Shown: positions 33,726 to 43,615 of the stretch, piece after piece
Numbering within the stretch: the first letter of the stretch is position 1
Layout of the letters: each line of letters starts with the position of its first letter
Assembly: GCA_026214975.1 (NCBI GenBank)
Contig: CM047805.1
Location: forward strand, 66,069,383 to 66,133,382
Direction: 5' to 3'
Length of the DNA: 64,000 nucleotides
DNA from: Gentiana macrophylla
Taxonomy: Eukaryota > Streptophyta > Magnoliopsida > Gentianales > Gentianaceae
Translations under genes and position numbers: made by a program
The notes under the pieces: model-generated
Told to the model about the DNA's origin: nothing
Database searches by the model: none
The model's input: only the letters and a program-made list of their open reading frames with translations

Positions 33726-35054
33726 AAGAAGAAGCATTACGATGCTTCAATTTTAGGTATATTTATGATTGAGATCAACATTACTTCTTCTAAGTCTAAC
33801 CACTGGGTATTAGATACTGGTTGTGGTTCTATTATTTGTACGAATATGCAGGCACTAAGAAGAGCTAGAGATCTGAAGAAAGGAGAGGTGGACCTACGCG
33901 TTGGAAATGGAGCAAGTGTTGCTGCACTAGCCGTAGGAGTTTATTTTCTTTCATTGCCCAGTGGGCTAGTACTTGAACTTAGTAACTGTTATTTTGTTCC
34001 TGCTCTTACGAAGAGTATTATTTCCATTTCCGCATTAGATGTTGATGATTTTTCATTTATGTTTGAGAATAAATGTTGTTCTTTTTCATGTGATGGAATC
34101 TTTTATGGTACTGGCATACATAGCAATGGTCTCTACATATTAGATATGAATGTTGACGTACTTAATATAAATAACAAGAAATCCAAAACAAATGACTTGA
34201 ATGAATCCTACTTATGGCATTGTAGACTTGGCCATATAAATAAGAATCGCATTTCCAAACTCCATAAAGATGGAATGTTGGATCAATTCGATTATGAATC
34301 GTTTGATACATGCGAAGCTTGTTTACTTGGCCAGATGACAAAGTCACCTCTTAGTGGCAAAGGGATAAGATCCAATGAATTGCTTGAGCTCAGACATACT
34401 GATGTATGCGGCCCAATGTCAATTCAAGCCAAATGAGGATACTCTTATTTTATCACTTTCACTGATGACCATTCTCGCTATGGTTATATATACTTAATGA
34501 AGTATAAGTCTGAAGCCTTTGAAAAGTTCAAGGAATTCAGAAGTGAAGTGGAGAAACAACTGGGTAAAGAAATCAAAACGCTTCGATCCGATCGAGGCGG
34601 AGAATACCTAGATGGAGAGTTTCAAAGTTATTTAAAGAAGAATGGGATTCTACCCGAATGGACCCCTCTAGGTACGCCTAAGATGAATGGCATATCTAAG
34701 AGGGGGAACCGTACTTTGTTAGACATGGTGCGATCCATGATGAGCTACGCAGTTCTTCCAAAATCATTTTGGAGGTATGCTCTAGAAACCGCATCCTATA
34801 CACTGAACCGAGTTCCATCAAAGACGGTTGAGTCCACTCCCTATGAAGTGTTCAAAGGGAAGAAACCAACACTAGGTTACATGAAACCTTGGGGATGTCC
34901 AGTTTATGTTAAACGGACCATGCCTGACAAATTGGAACCTAGATCTGACAAATGTCTGTTTGTGGGTTATCCAAGGGAAACCAAAGGGTACCAATTTTAC
35001 CACCCTGAGGAACAAAAGGTGTTTGTTGCCAGGACTGGCCACTTTCTGGAGTAA
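33726..35054 (+). pseudogene. Angela protease and integrase
   Basis: Protease with intact Asp-Thr-Gly (NHWVLDTGCGSIIC, near 33800). Pre-integrase zinc domain LWHCRLGHINKNRISKLHKD .. CEACLLGQ (34212-34340). The core begins LRHTDVCGP (first Asp); an in-frame stop near 34435 separates it from YFITFTDDHSR. The second Asp is present (LRSDRGGEY, 34585-34610). The third catalytic residue, normally Glu in NG.SER.NR, reads Lys (AAG at 34698-34700). The downstream part is open to 35054 with VPSKTVESTPYEVFKGKKP. Strand transfer is predicted dead. Confidence 0.88.
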
Positions 35055-36817
35055 AATTGATCTTGAAGAAATTCGAGAACCACTTACGGATAACAGTCCG
35101 TTGATGGAAGTAGAGGAGACATCACATACAAATGTGGTGCCACCCTCTACCGTAGACATACTAGCACCTCGAAGATCCACCAGGGAATGCCGTGAACCCG
35201 AAAGGTACACTGGCGTGTATCTCATGGAAGATGAGGACCCTAGAACTTATAAGGAAGTGCTATTAAGGCATGACAAAGAGAAATGGCTGGAAGCCATGAA
35301 TTCTGAAATGGAATCCATGAAAGACAACCAAGTTTGGAACTTATTTGATCCACCTGAGGGAATAGTTCCCATAAGGTGCAAATGGGTCTTTAAGAGAAAG
35401 ACCGACATGGACGGTAACGTGACTACCTACAAGGCTAGGTTAGTGGCAAAAGGTTATAAGCAAAGACAAGGAGTTGACTATGACGAAACCTTCTTGCCTA
35501 TTGCAATGTTAAAATCCATTAGAATTTTGCTCGCTATTGCAGCATACCATGATTATGAAATCTGGCAGATGGATGTGAAAACAGCTTTCCTTAACGGGAA
35601 CTTGTCTGAGGAAGTGTATATGACACAACCTGAGGGTTTCACTACCAATGACGCCAGTATGGTGTGTAAATTGCAAAGATCCATTTATGGGTTAAAGCAA
35701 GCTTCTCGGAGTTGGAATCTTTGCTTTGATGAGATAATCAAATAGTTTGATTTCATCAAGAACGAAGATGAGCCTTGTGTTTACAAGAAGGTTAGTGGGA
35801 GTGCCATTGTGTTCTTAGTGCTTTATGTAGATGACATATTGCTCATAGGGAATGATGTGCCTATGTTACAATCGGTCAAAGCTTGGTTATCCAAGAACTT
35901 CTCAATGAAGGACTTGGGTGATGCAGCCTATATTCTAGGAATAAAGATCTATAGAGATAGATCTAAAAGGTTGCTTGGTGTCTGGTCATGAATCCACCTA
36001 TATAGACAAGATGCTGAAGAGATTCAGCATGGAGCAGTCTAAGAAAGGATTGCTGCCCATGTCACATGGGGTCTACCTATCAAAAGGAATAAGTCCTAAG
36101 ACAGAGGAAAGGGCACAAATGAGTAAAGTCCATTATGCTTCGGCAATCGGGTCAATCATGTATGTCATGTTGAGCACAAGACCAGATGTCTCGTACCCTC
36201 TTAGTATGACTAGTAGGTACCAGTCCGATCCAGGTGATGGTCACTGGATTGCTATGAAGAATATCCTAAGTACATGAGAGCGTACTAGGGATATGTTCCT
36301 GGTTTTAAGGAACGATGATTTAGTATTACGAGGTTACATGGATGCCGCTTCAAACCGACAAGGATGACTTTAAGTCACAATCTGGATTTGTTTTCACGCT
36401 TAACGGGCGGAGCAAAGTGTGAGTGGAAGAGTTCCAAGCAGGAGACTACTGTAGACTCTACAATGGAAGCCGAATACATAGCACCCTCGGAGGCAGCGAA
36501 GGAAGCGATTTGGATGAAGAAGTTCATTCATCGAACTTGGTGTGGTTCCTCCATTGAAGGTCCAGTGCCTCTGCATCTTTGTGATAATAATGGAGCGATA
36601 TCTCGATCAAAGGAACCAAGGTCTCATCGAAGTCCAAACATGTGCTACAAAGCGCTATCACTTGATTAGAGAGATAGTAGATATAGGAGATGTAAAGATA
36701 GAGAAAGTCCACACGGATGATGACATAGCTGATCCGTTAACCAAGGCATTGTCTCAAGCTAAGCATGAGAAACATGTTCACTTGCACGGCCTTAGACATA
36801 TGGGTGATTGGCTTTAG
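35055..36817 (+). pseudogene. pol: Angela reverse transcriptase and RNase H
   Basis: RT is open to 35745 with KWVFKRKTDMDGNVTTYKAR, LVAKGYKQRQGVDYDETF and WQMDVKTAFLNGNLSEEVYM. After one stop it continues FLVLYVDDILLIGND with the catalytic YVDD at 35824-35835, then LGDAAYILGIKIYRDRSKR. A frameshift near 35985 leads to STYIDKMLKRFSMEQSKKG. RNase H is at about 36360-36817 in three frames (STMEAEYIA, HLCDNNGAI, KVHTDDDIADPLTKALSQ). Domain order is complete but disrupted. Confidence 0.9.
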
Positions 36818-36830
36818 GCTAAGTGGGATA
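36818..36830 (+). promoter_or_regulatory. Angela polypurine tract
   Basis: gctaagtgggata immediately before the 3' LTR; purine-rich and in the expected position. Confidence 0.65.
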
Positions 36831-36831
36831 T

Positions 36832-38645
36832 TGTTGGAAAGGTGTCCTAAACCCAATCGGGTTGGACCGGATCCGACCGGGTCGGGTCATTTACAGTCTA
36901 TTTAGTTCATGTAATAACTTTATTATGTTTAATAAAAGCACTTATGTTATTATATATTGTTTACCTTCATTTTATTTGTTGTATGTATATAGTAACGTCC
37001 CTAGTATCAATCTGTGAAAAAGAAACCATGATAGTGATTATGGTTGATGAGATCTCTAATCACTATAACAAGGTTGGTACTTGAATGTCTCTAGTCTTAC
37101 ATATTATCAAATGGGACATTGATAGTATAATCAGGCTAGCACGTATTGGATGTCTTCTATCTTTTAGAAGATAGGGATAGATCTCGTCTATCGAAGTGTA
37201 AAGACACTTGGACTGTACGTGGACGTGTATTAGAGAATGCGTACGTTAGACTGACCCACTTACATTAAGTGTCACACTATGTGGCGGTTGTGTAATTATC
37301 CTTTTGACCGAAGTCTTCATGGCATCACGGAGTGGATTGTCATTCTTTGACACTATTGAGATTTCTCCTAACCACGGGTCGATCATGCGGTAGTGATTGG
37401 GTATGATATTGAAGCATGTGGAGTATACATGATTTGTCATCCGGGAATCGCGTGTCCTATGATTGGGATCGAATATCCGAAATGGCTTTCTTATAAGGAA
37501 TGTCTAGCTCTCGAGAATCTTTGCAAAGTGGGAGTAAATGTGTTATCCCGAGAGAGTGTGATATCCAGATTATAAGATACGATCGTCAATGTATTGACAC
37601 TCGAGATACGATCTTATGGATATTGTTACAGCGATAGGATTGTAAGTGACACGGTAACTACTTCACATGAAAGGTAGTAGTCATTGCTTTTGACTCTTCC
37701 GATGATTGGGGGTCACGGTGTGTTGCTAAACGCTATCCCGTGATCGTTAGGCATGAAGGGCATTTTAGTAATTTGCACTTTGTATCTACGGCCAACATAT
37801 TCGGAAGCCTATCGGGTCACACACATATGAACTTCGAGTCGGATTAAAATGCGGTTATAGTTGATAACCAAATAAGGAAAGTTTATCTCTAGACTATAAA
37901 GGTTGTAGTGGTAAATTAATATGATGGTATTTATTTATTATGAATAAATAAAATACAAGATATTAATTATATACAAATTATATTAATTAAAGAATATTCC
38001 GGAAGTCAATTAATTGACTAATGGGGCGCCATCTTTGAGTGTATAAGATACACTTGGATTGTGCACTTTAATTAATAATATTATCATAATATTAATATAA
38101 GATATTAATTGATTTTGGAAAAATAGATTTATGGTAGTAAGATAATTATATTCAATATAAGATATTGGCAAAATAAATTATAATTAAAGAGATAAATCAA
38201 TCTAGAAAATTTTCTTTATTTTATTGGAAAAATGTTTTCTCCACACACATCATATGGGGCGCCACCTCCTCTATATAAAGGAAGTGGGTGTCAAACTCTT
38301 TTATACATCACAATTGCAAGAACTCATAGTTCTTGTGTAAAATAGAGAGCAAGCCATAGTGAGTTTGTGAGGGAGGAAAAGGTTGGTCTAGCAACCGGAG
38401 TTTTCCGATAGCAATCAAGGAGGATTACGGCAAGGGGTTCGTGTGGATTAGCGATAGAGGCCGGACGCGTGGACGGCTTTATGATCGAACTACTCTCCGT
38501 TGACGGTCAATGCGACGATCTTATAGATCATCTGAGGTATAACCTTCAAACTACTTAACGTGTTTATTGCATTAAACGAAGAACGATCTAGAAAAAGGAA
38601 ATCAAATTTTAAATTCCGCTGCGTTAAACTAGTGATTTCCTAACA
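36832..38645 (+). repeat. Angela 3' LTR (1814 bp)
   Basis: Same as 29046-30853 with scattered substitutions and one replaced segment near 38480-38520. Ends CTAACA. Confidence 0.92.
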
Positions 38646-38650
38646 AATAT

Positions 38651-39004
38651 GACATATTAGGAAAGGTGGAATTTATGGAAATCGAGGGGCATAAGCATAG
38701 AGAGGTTGTAGTAGAAGCAGTTGAGCAAGAGTTTATGAGATTAATGCGGAGAGAGAAAGAAGAGAAGGACCACGACAAGATGCCCTTGGAAGCTAGTCCT
38801 TCCATGTTGCGTAGTGAACGAGTTGAGCTAAAAATGGAAAATGTAGGGTCCTTGGGTCTAAAGTCTAAATATCGACGCATAGTCAGACCTAGCACACAAG
38901 CTAAAAGAGAAAGGTATGCTAGGAAGATATCTCAAAAAGGTTCTATAAAGGTACAAGCCTCAGGAGCAAAAGTTTGGCGAGTTAAAGCTCCAACCCTTGA
39001 ATGA
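38651..39004 (+). CDS. Element X short charged ORF, unknown
   Basis: Open from the Angela border (YDILGKVEFMEIEGHKH; first ATG 38666) to a stop at about 39004, roughly 115 codons. Rich in Glu, Lys and Arg, with a likely helix (VVVEAVEQEFMRLMRREKEE) and a basic tail. It lies where gag-pol would follow protease but shows no RT motif. The true start may lie before Angela. No family recognised; it may be a remnant. Confidence 0.35.
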   Translation, partial: DILGKVEFMEIEGHKHREVVVEAVEQEFMRLMRREKEEKDHDKMPLEASPSMLRSERVELKMENVGSLGLKSKYRRIVRPSTQAKRERYARKISQKGSIKVQASGAKVWRVKAPTLE

Positions 39005-39987
39005 TCGGAGATCTGAAGAAAGTTGAGCTGGCAACTATAAACTCAGAACTAATTCTTTAAACCCTTAGGAAGATAAGGAATGAATAAAAGTAGCCAGATG
39101 AAGAGACGAGATTTTTTTTCATCCTACAGCACCCTTAGGTATGAAACCGATAGTTGTGGAAAGGTTTTTTTACCTCGTTTTCGATTCTAGTGAAGTAGGT
39201 TAGGTTTTGAGTCGGAAATAGCAATCAAAAGAGGGAAGGCTAATCAATTTGAGGTCAGAATTGAGCGGAGAGGTTGAGTCAAGTGTGCAGACAAGGCAGA
39301 CAAAGAAATCTGGGAAAAGGTACCGCCGGTAAACCCTAGGTTACCTCCGGTTTAACGAGGCTTGATTTTTAAATTTCTGAACGTCAGGTTATAAATCTGA
39401 ATTTTTAGAGACACGTGGAGGACACACGTTGCACCAGATACGGTCAGTCAGCAAAAACCGTCCCCTTTCTCCCTCTTTTCAAAATTTTCATCATTTCCCA
39501 CACTCCACCATAACTCCGCCTCAATCCCATCAATCACCTCCTCAAATCCCTCATCTAATAACTTCTCTACCCACTATCCCACTAAACCCTTCCACCTTCA
39601 CTCAATTATTCCTATTTAAATCACCCTTCAACACCAATATCATCATTCTTATCAAATATTTTCCCCTCAATTCATCTAATTCTTCCATTTCTTCTTCCTT
39701 TTTAAAATTTGGCCACCATCACCACCACTATCACCATCAAACCACCACCATAACCAAACCATTTCTTTCCATTTTCCATACCCTAAGCACCCATTTTCAA
39801 ACTCTGTTGTTGTTACGTAAATGTCGCTTTCTATGATGAAGTCTTTGAAATCCTTCATCTTTTACCATCAGAGGCACAGTCCCAGAAAGAAATCAAAAAA
39901 TTTCAGGCCAGTAAACCATACCCTACCTCCGGTTTACCGAGGGTTCTTTTCCAGAAAAAGCTTCAGCATCAGTTTATATACTCATTC
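39005..39987 (+). promoter_or_regulatory. Element X leader upstream of extra ORF
   Basis: No ORF supported. GGTTTACC-type motifs occur at 39326-39360 and 39909-39943. Between them about 39440-39830 is strikingly G-poor and C/T/A-rich, with a TATA-like cctatttaaatc near 39609. This looks like a plant 5' untranslated leader; transcription from here is inferred. Confidence 0.45.
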
Positions 39988-40977
39988 ATGATAGGTCCAA
40001 AGCGTCAACGTTCAGCTGTACGTCCTAATGGTTATCAGACAGTGTATGGAGATGCCAATCCCTTGATAGACGGGGTTGAACAATTCCATTCTTTAGCTAT
40101 TTATGAGTCGTTCCGAGGCCATTGGAATGCAAGGCCGGTTGCTCGAGAACGAGGGGTAGATTTGGACGATTGCGGCTCGATATTTCCTGGTGCCTTACAA
40201 GCACAAGATTTATTGGACATGGCTGAGGCACCAGCCCGGTTCAACGCCACGATGGTAAGAGAATTTTACGCTTATGTTTTGCATAACCCCGGAGTTACAT
40301 TTGCTATGGTCCGAGGGGTTAAAGTTGACTTTTCGATCGAGCGGATCAACGAGCATTATGGGGTTCGTAATCCACCAGTGGGCCCAGATGAGTACACATA
40401 CTCGAGCAATCCTGAAGATCTTGAGAGGATGGAGATGATAGCTGAGTACTTTGGGGTGCAATGGAAGCGCAATCCTGCAGGAGCCCCCACCATCTTCCTA
40501 GAGAATGAGCTATCTTGGGACCGGAAGATGGTCAATAGATTTTTTTGTGCCCGCCTTCCACCGACCAAGCACACGGTCTCTGTCACCACTAAGAGGGTGG
40601 AATTGATGTTCTATCTGGAGCAGGGATCTCCAGTCAACATCGGTCTTCTGATGCATAGCCGTATCCACGAGCTTGTTGCCGCTTCTGAGCGCGAGCTACT
40701 GACTTAGTTTGCGTCGCGCCGAGTACAAAGACGGGTCAGAGCAGAGAGGGAGCATACTCCGGTGCATGGAGCACCGAGGCCTCAGAGGGCCTTGCTTGAG
40801 GAGCACTCGTGAGAGATTGCGAGTCTGCACCACAAGATGGATAGGATTATCGATTACTTTGGCATACCTTCCTCGACCCCACCACCTAGGACTACCCCAC
40901 ATCATAAAGCATCCTCTTCCGCCGCCGCCGCCTCAAGTTCTGCACCACCTCCCGGTTTTGAGCATGAAGTTGACTAG
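39988..40977 (+). pseudogene. Element X extra ORF, plant-transposon-protein-like
   Basis: ATG at 39988 (MIGPKRQRSAVRPNG). The 239-codon open frame has the best-preserved version of this domain in the window: ARFNATMVREFYAYVLHN, MVRGVKVDFSIERINEHYGV, SWDRKMVNRFFCARLPP and GSPVNIGLLMHSRIHELV. It ends at a TAG (40706-40708), but coding signs continue in shifted frames: ASRRVQRRVRAERE, HHKMDRIIDYFGIPS, a Ser/Ala run and PPPGFEHEVD to about 40977. The full product may have had about 330 residues. No signal peptide or membrane segment. Related to the ORFs at 7585, 8930, 19758 and 21765. Function unknown. Confidence 0.68.
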
Positions 40978-41335
40978 GAGAGTTTCTCTGATGATGATTA
41001 GTTTTTATTTCTTCTTTTTGTTGTTTTCCATTTTCTTGTTTTTTCTTTTTTTTTATTTTTCTTTCCTGCTAAGTTGATGTAGCAGAAAATTTATAATCTA
41101 ATCAATTTGTCGGCTTAAATTGTTTTGAAGTTATTTATTTTCTCTTTTACTGCCGCACTTTCATTATTCAGTTTCTTGTCACCACGATTCTTCTTGGTTT
41201 GTTTGAGATGTTTAGCGTAGATTCTTCACCGATTAATTACCTACGCCCGATGATTTATACGACGATCCATTTCTCCTTTGGTTCCACGCTTAACCGAAAC
41301 TAAGTTCCTTTTCATTTTTCATTTTCCATCTTATA
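40978..41335 (+). other. Element X 3' untranslated region
   Basis: T-rich tail of the ORF followed by sequence without coding support. Confidence 0.45.
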
Positions 41336-41370
41336 CATTGGGGACAATGTTTCGATTAAGTGTGGGGTAG
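41336..41370 (+). promoter_or_regulatory. Element X pre-PPT hairpin and polypurine tract
   Basis: CATTGGGGACAATG (41336-41349, 5-bp stem, loop GGGA) and AAGTGTGGGG (41358-41367). Athila-B and Athila-A2 have the same order of hairpin then AAGTG(T)GGGG. Confidence 0.65.
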
Positions 41371-41375
41371 AGGAA

Positions 41376-41994
41376 CGTCACTTAGCTTCTTAGCATGCTA
41401 TTCCATGAATTGCATGATTATCTTGATTCTGATGTGGTTCTTGGTAGGATCTAGATTGAGATAGCAATGAAGTAAAGAGCAATTCCTACTTTTCTTAGAG
41501 AATCAGCACCCTAAGAACCCTAAACGAGAATATCGCACAAAGAGAGCTCACCCCTTTGATAAATTCTCAAGTTAGCAAAATACCCAATCAGCAAGGCAAA
41601 TACTAACTCACTTAAAATTCAATCACTGAATTTAAGAATTTGTAAATATTTCACTCAAAGTTGTATTATCATTCATTGAAAAGAGAATGCCTTATATAGG
41701 CTACAAATCTGAAAACTAGCATGCCAAATTTCGATGTGGGAACAATGCACATCATACATGCCTATTACTTAGAAAAGTGGAATTTGGGCTTGTCTCAAAA
41801 GTTAATTAGAAAATAGTTTGGGTTTTGGTCTTTTCTTAAAACTTAATGGAAATAGTTTGGGCTTTGGGCTTTACTCAAAAACTTAAAGGAAAATAGTTTA
41901 AAATAGCCCACAAATAAAATAGATCAAATCAGCCCATTTAATCCCAATTGCAACACAACAAGGATTTAATGGGTAAGTCTTCGTCCTTCTTCCA
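41376..41994 (-). repeat. Probable 3' LTR of chromovirus fragment
   Basis: Follows the integrase reading frame on the minus strand and has a minus-strand TATA box (TATATAAG, 41692-41699) with a plausible U3 before it. Boundaries and a second copy were not found, so this is tentative. Confidence 0.35.
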
Positions 41995-42870
41995 TTAAAC
42001 GTGTTGTTTAAGACTTGCCAATATTAGATTCTTCGCAGCTTCCTCGAACTTCTTCTTTTGTAATCTAGTGATTGGACCATCTCGAAGAACAAGTGGATCT
42101 TCATTTTGAATAGCATTCTTGTTCATATCATTCCCTCCCGGTTGGAAAGGATCTGTCCACAGATCAAAAGAGGTGTCATAAGGAGACAAATCAGCAACAT
42201 TGAATGTGGGGGGAAATGTTCCAATCCGGTGGTATGTCGATCTTGTAGGCATTGTTGTTTATCCTCTCAAGCACTTGAAAAGGACCATCACCATGGTAAT
42301 TACACTTGTAATTGCGTTGGTTTGGAAATCTCTCTTTGTGTAGGTATAACCATACCCAATCTCCAGGTTGAAAAATGACCTCTTTGCGTCCCTTGTTAGC
42401 ATTCCTCATGTAACTCTCGGTCGCTTTCTCAACATTCAGCGGTGCTTTTGCATGTAATTCCTTAATGATATCAGCCTTTGCTTCTCCATCCAAGCTTACC
42501 TGTGAACCAGGAGGAAGGGGAACAAAATCAAACGGCGCAGCCGGTAAAAAACCATAAACAAGCTCAAATGGTGCATATTGAGTGGCAGAATGTTTAGCAC
42601 GATTATAGGCAAACTCGACATAAGGTAAATAAGACTCCCAGTTTTTTAAATTGCTTTTCACAACAGTCCGTAGGAGCTGTCCCAACACACGATTCACAAC
42701 CTCCGTTTGCCCATCAGTTTGTGGGTGAAAAGACGTGGAGAATAAGAGATAAGTACCCATATGCATCCATAATACCCTCCAAAAATGACTCACAAACTTA
42801 GTATCACGATCACTCACAATAGTTCTAGGAACACCATGCAAACGTACAATTTCTTTAAAGAACAAATCAG
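41995..42870 (-). pseudogene. Chromovirus-type integrase, C-terminal fragment
   Basis: Minus-strand Ty3/gypsy integrase: FFKEIVRLHGVPRTIVSDRD (second catalytic Asp), TSFHPQTDGQTEVVNRVLGQ (catalytic Glu), YVEFAYNRAKHSATQYAPFE and FQPGDWVWLYLHKERFPNQR, with YHGDGPFQVLERINNNAYKI. A frameshift near 42200 separates it from FNVADLSPYDTSFDLWTDPF and a short tail (GPITRLQKKKFEEAAKNLI). The motifs are those of chromovirus-like elements, not Athila or Tat; no complete chromodomain is seen. The upstream part is missing at the Tat-2 junction. Confidence 0.85.
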
Positions 42871-43200
42871 AAGAAGAGAAATTTTGCGTCGGATCGACTT
42901 GAGGCCATCGAGGCGGAAGTCGGCAAGCTACTAGCAGCCAAGATAGTGAAAGAGGTATTCTATCCCGAATGGCTAGCTAACCCAGTATTAGTCAAGAAGC
43001 CTGATGGGAGTTGGCGCATGTGTGTAGACTTCATGATTTAAACAAAGCATGCCCAAAAGACTCAGATCCACGCCCAAAATCGATAAAAGTTAGTAGATTC
43101 AACCATTGATTTTGAAGTTTTTGGTTTCTTAGATGCATATAAAGGATATCATCAGATTTTAATGGATCCTCGAGATGCGGAAAAGACAGCGTTTATCACA
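42871..43200 (+). mobile_element. Tat-2, left part (5'-truncated)
   Basis: Starts abruptly inside RT (RNFASDRLEAIEAEVGKLL) next to the chromovirus fragment, where agaagaagagaa could serve either side as microhomology. It is interrupted at 43200 by a copia element and continues at 48202. Confidence 0.8.
42871..43200 (+). pseudogene. pol: Tat-2 reverse transcriptase, N-terminal part
   Basis: Contains IVKEVFYPEWLANPVLVKKP, DGSWRMCVDF, FGFLDAYKGYHQILMDPRD and EKTAFIT. One frameshift (about 43035) and the copia insertion break it. Beyond the insertion the frame continues EFGTFCYVTMPFGLKNAG at 48207, so the insertion split one RT gene. Confidence 0.85.
43196..43200 (+). repeat. Target site duplication (TCACA), left copy
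   Basis: tcaca at 43196-43200 and at 48202-48206 bracket the copia element. Confidence 0.92.
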
Positions 43201-43545
43201 TGTGGAAATATTAATATTACTATTAATATTACTCAGCAGACTCTGCTGAGCCTCAGGATTTCGTGCATAATATTTTGTACACCTTATTTAATTGTAAAAG
43301 ACATATTAATTGTGATTCATATAAACAATTAATATGTCAAACTCTAGTTTACTTTATGTCATAGACATAACTTTTACTTTTTACTTTTGCATGCTTGCCG
43401 CCCACATCTACATACTCAAGTGGCCGCCCAAGCTAGCTAGCTAGTCTCTCTATCTCAATTGTATCTATTTATACATCTTTTTACTCAATGAATAAACTAA
43501 GTTGAAGTTTACTCTTGTGTTTATCACATTCTCAAACTCTCTTCA
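43201..43545 (+). repeat. Copia 5' LTR (345 bp)
   Basis: TG..CA. Matches 47852-48201 except mainly in one short block near 43240 (cagcagactctgctgag versus tcaaagactctctctttgag). TA-rich start and a (GCTA)n stretch near 43432-43444. Confidence 0.93.
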
Positions 43546-43557
43546 TGGTATCAGGCT
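43546..43557 (+). promoter_or_regulatory. Copia primer binding site (tRNA-Met type)
   Basis: TGGTATCAGGCT directly after the LTR; one base short of the usual TGGTATCAGAGC pattern. Confidence 0.8.
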
Positions 43558-43615
43558 TAATCATCGAGTTCTAAAATCCATTTACGCAAAAACTCAGTTC
43601 TTTTTTGAGGAAAAA

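Larger units (their letters stand above)
29046..38645 (+). mobile_element. Angela-type Ty1/copia element (9.6 kb) inside element X
   Basis: Two LTRs of about 1.81 kb start TGTTGGAAAGGTGTCC and end CTAACA, followed by an initiator-tRNA-Met primer site. Order gag, protease, integrase, RT, RNase H is copia. LTR length, LTR start and RT motifs (LGDAAYILGIKIYRDRSK) fit the Angela/BARE group. Flanking pentamers differ (aaagt at left, aatat at right), so a clean duplication is not seen. Confidence 0.92.
38646..41375 (+). mobile_element. Element X, right part
   Basis: Resumes after Angela and ends at the hairpin and polypurine tract (41336-41370). It holds a short basic ORF, two copies of the GGTTTACC motif, a G-poor leader and an extra ORF of the plant-transposon-protein type. 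The end is approximate because no 3' LTR was recognised. Confidence 0.55.

Noticed and set aside
39429..39836. 135-codon Ser/Pro/His/Phe-rich ORF in element X
   Set aside because: Produced by a G-poor C/T/A-rich leader; low-complexity translation, better explained as a 5' UTR.
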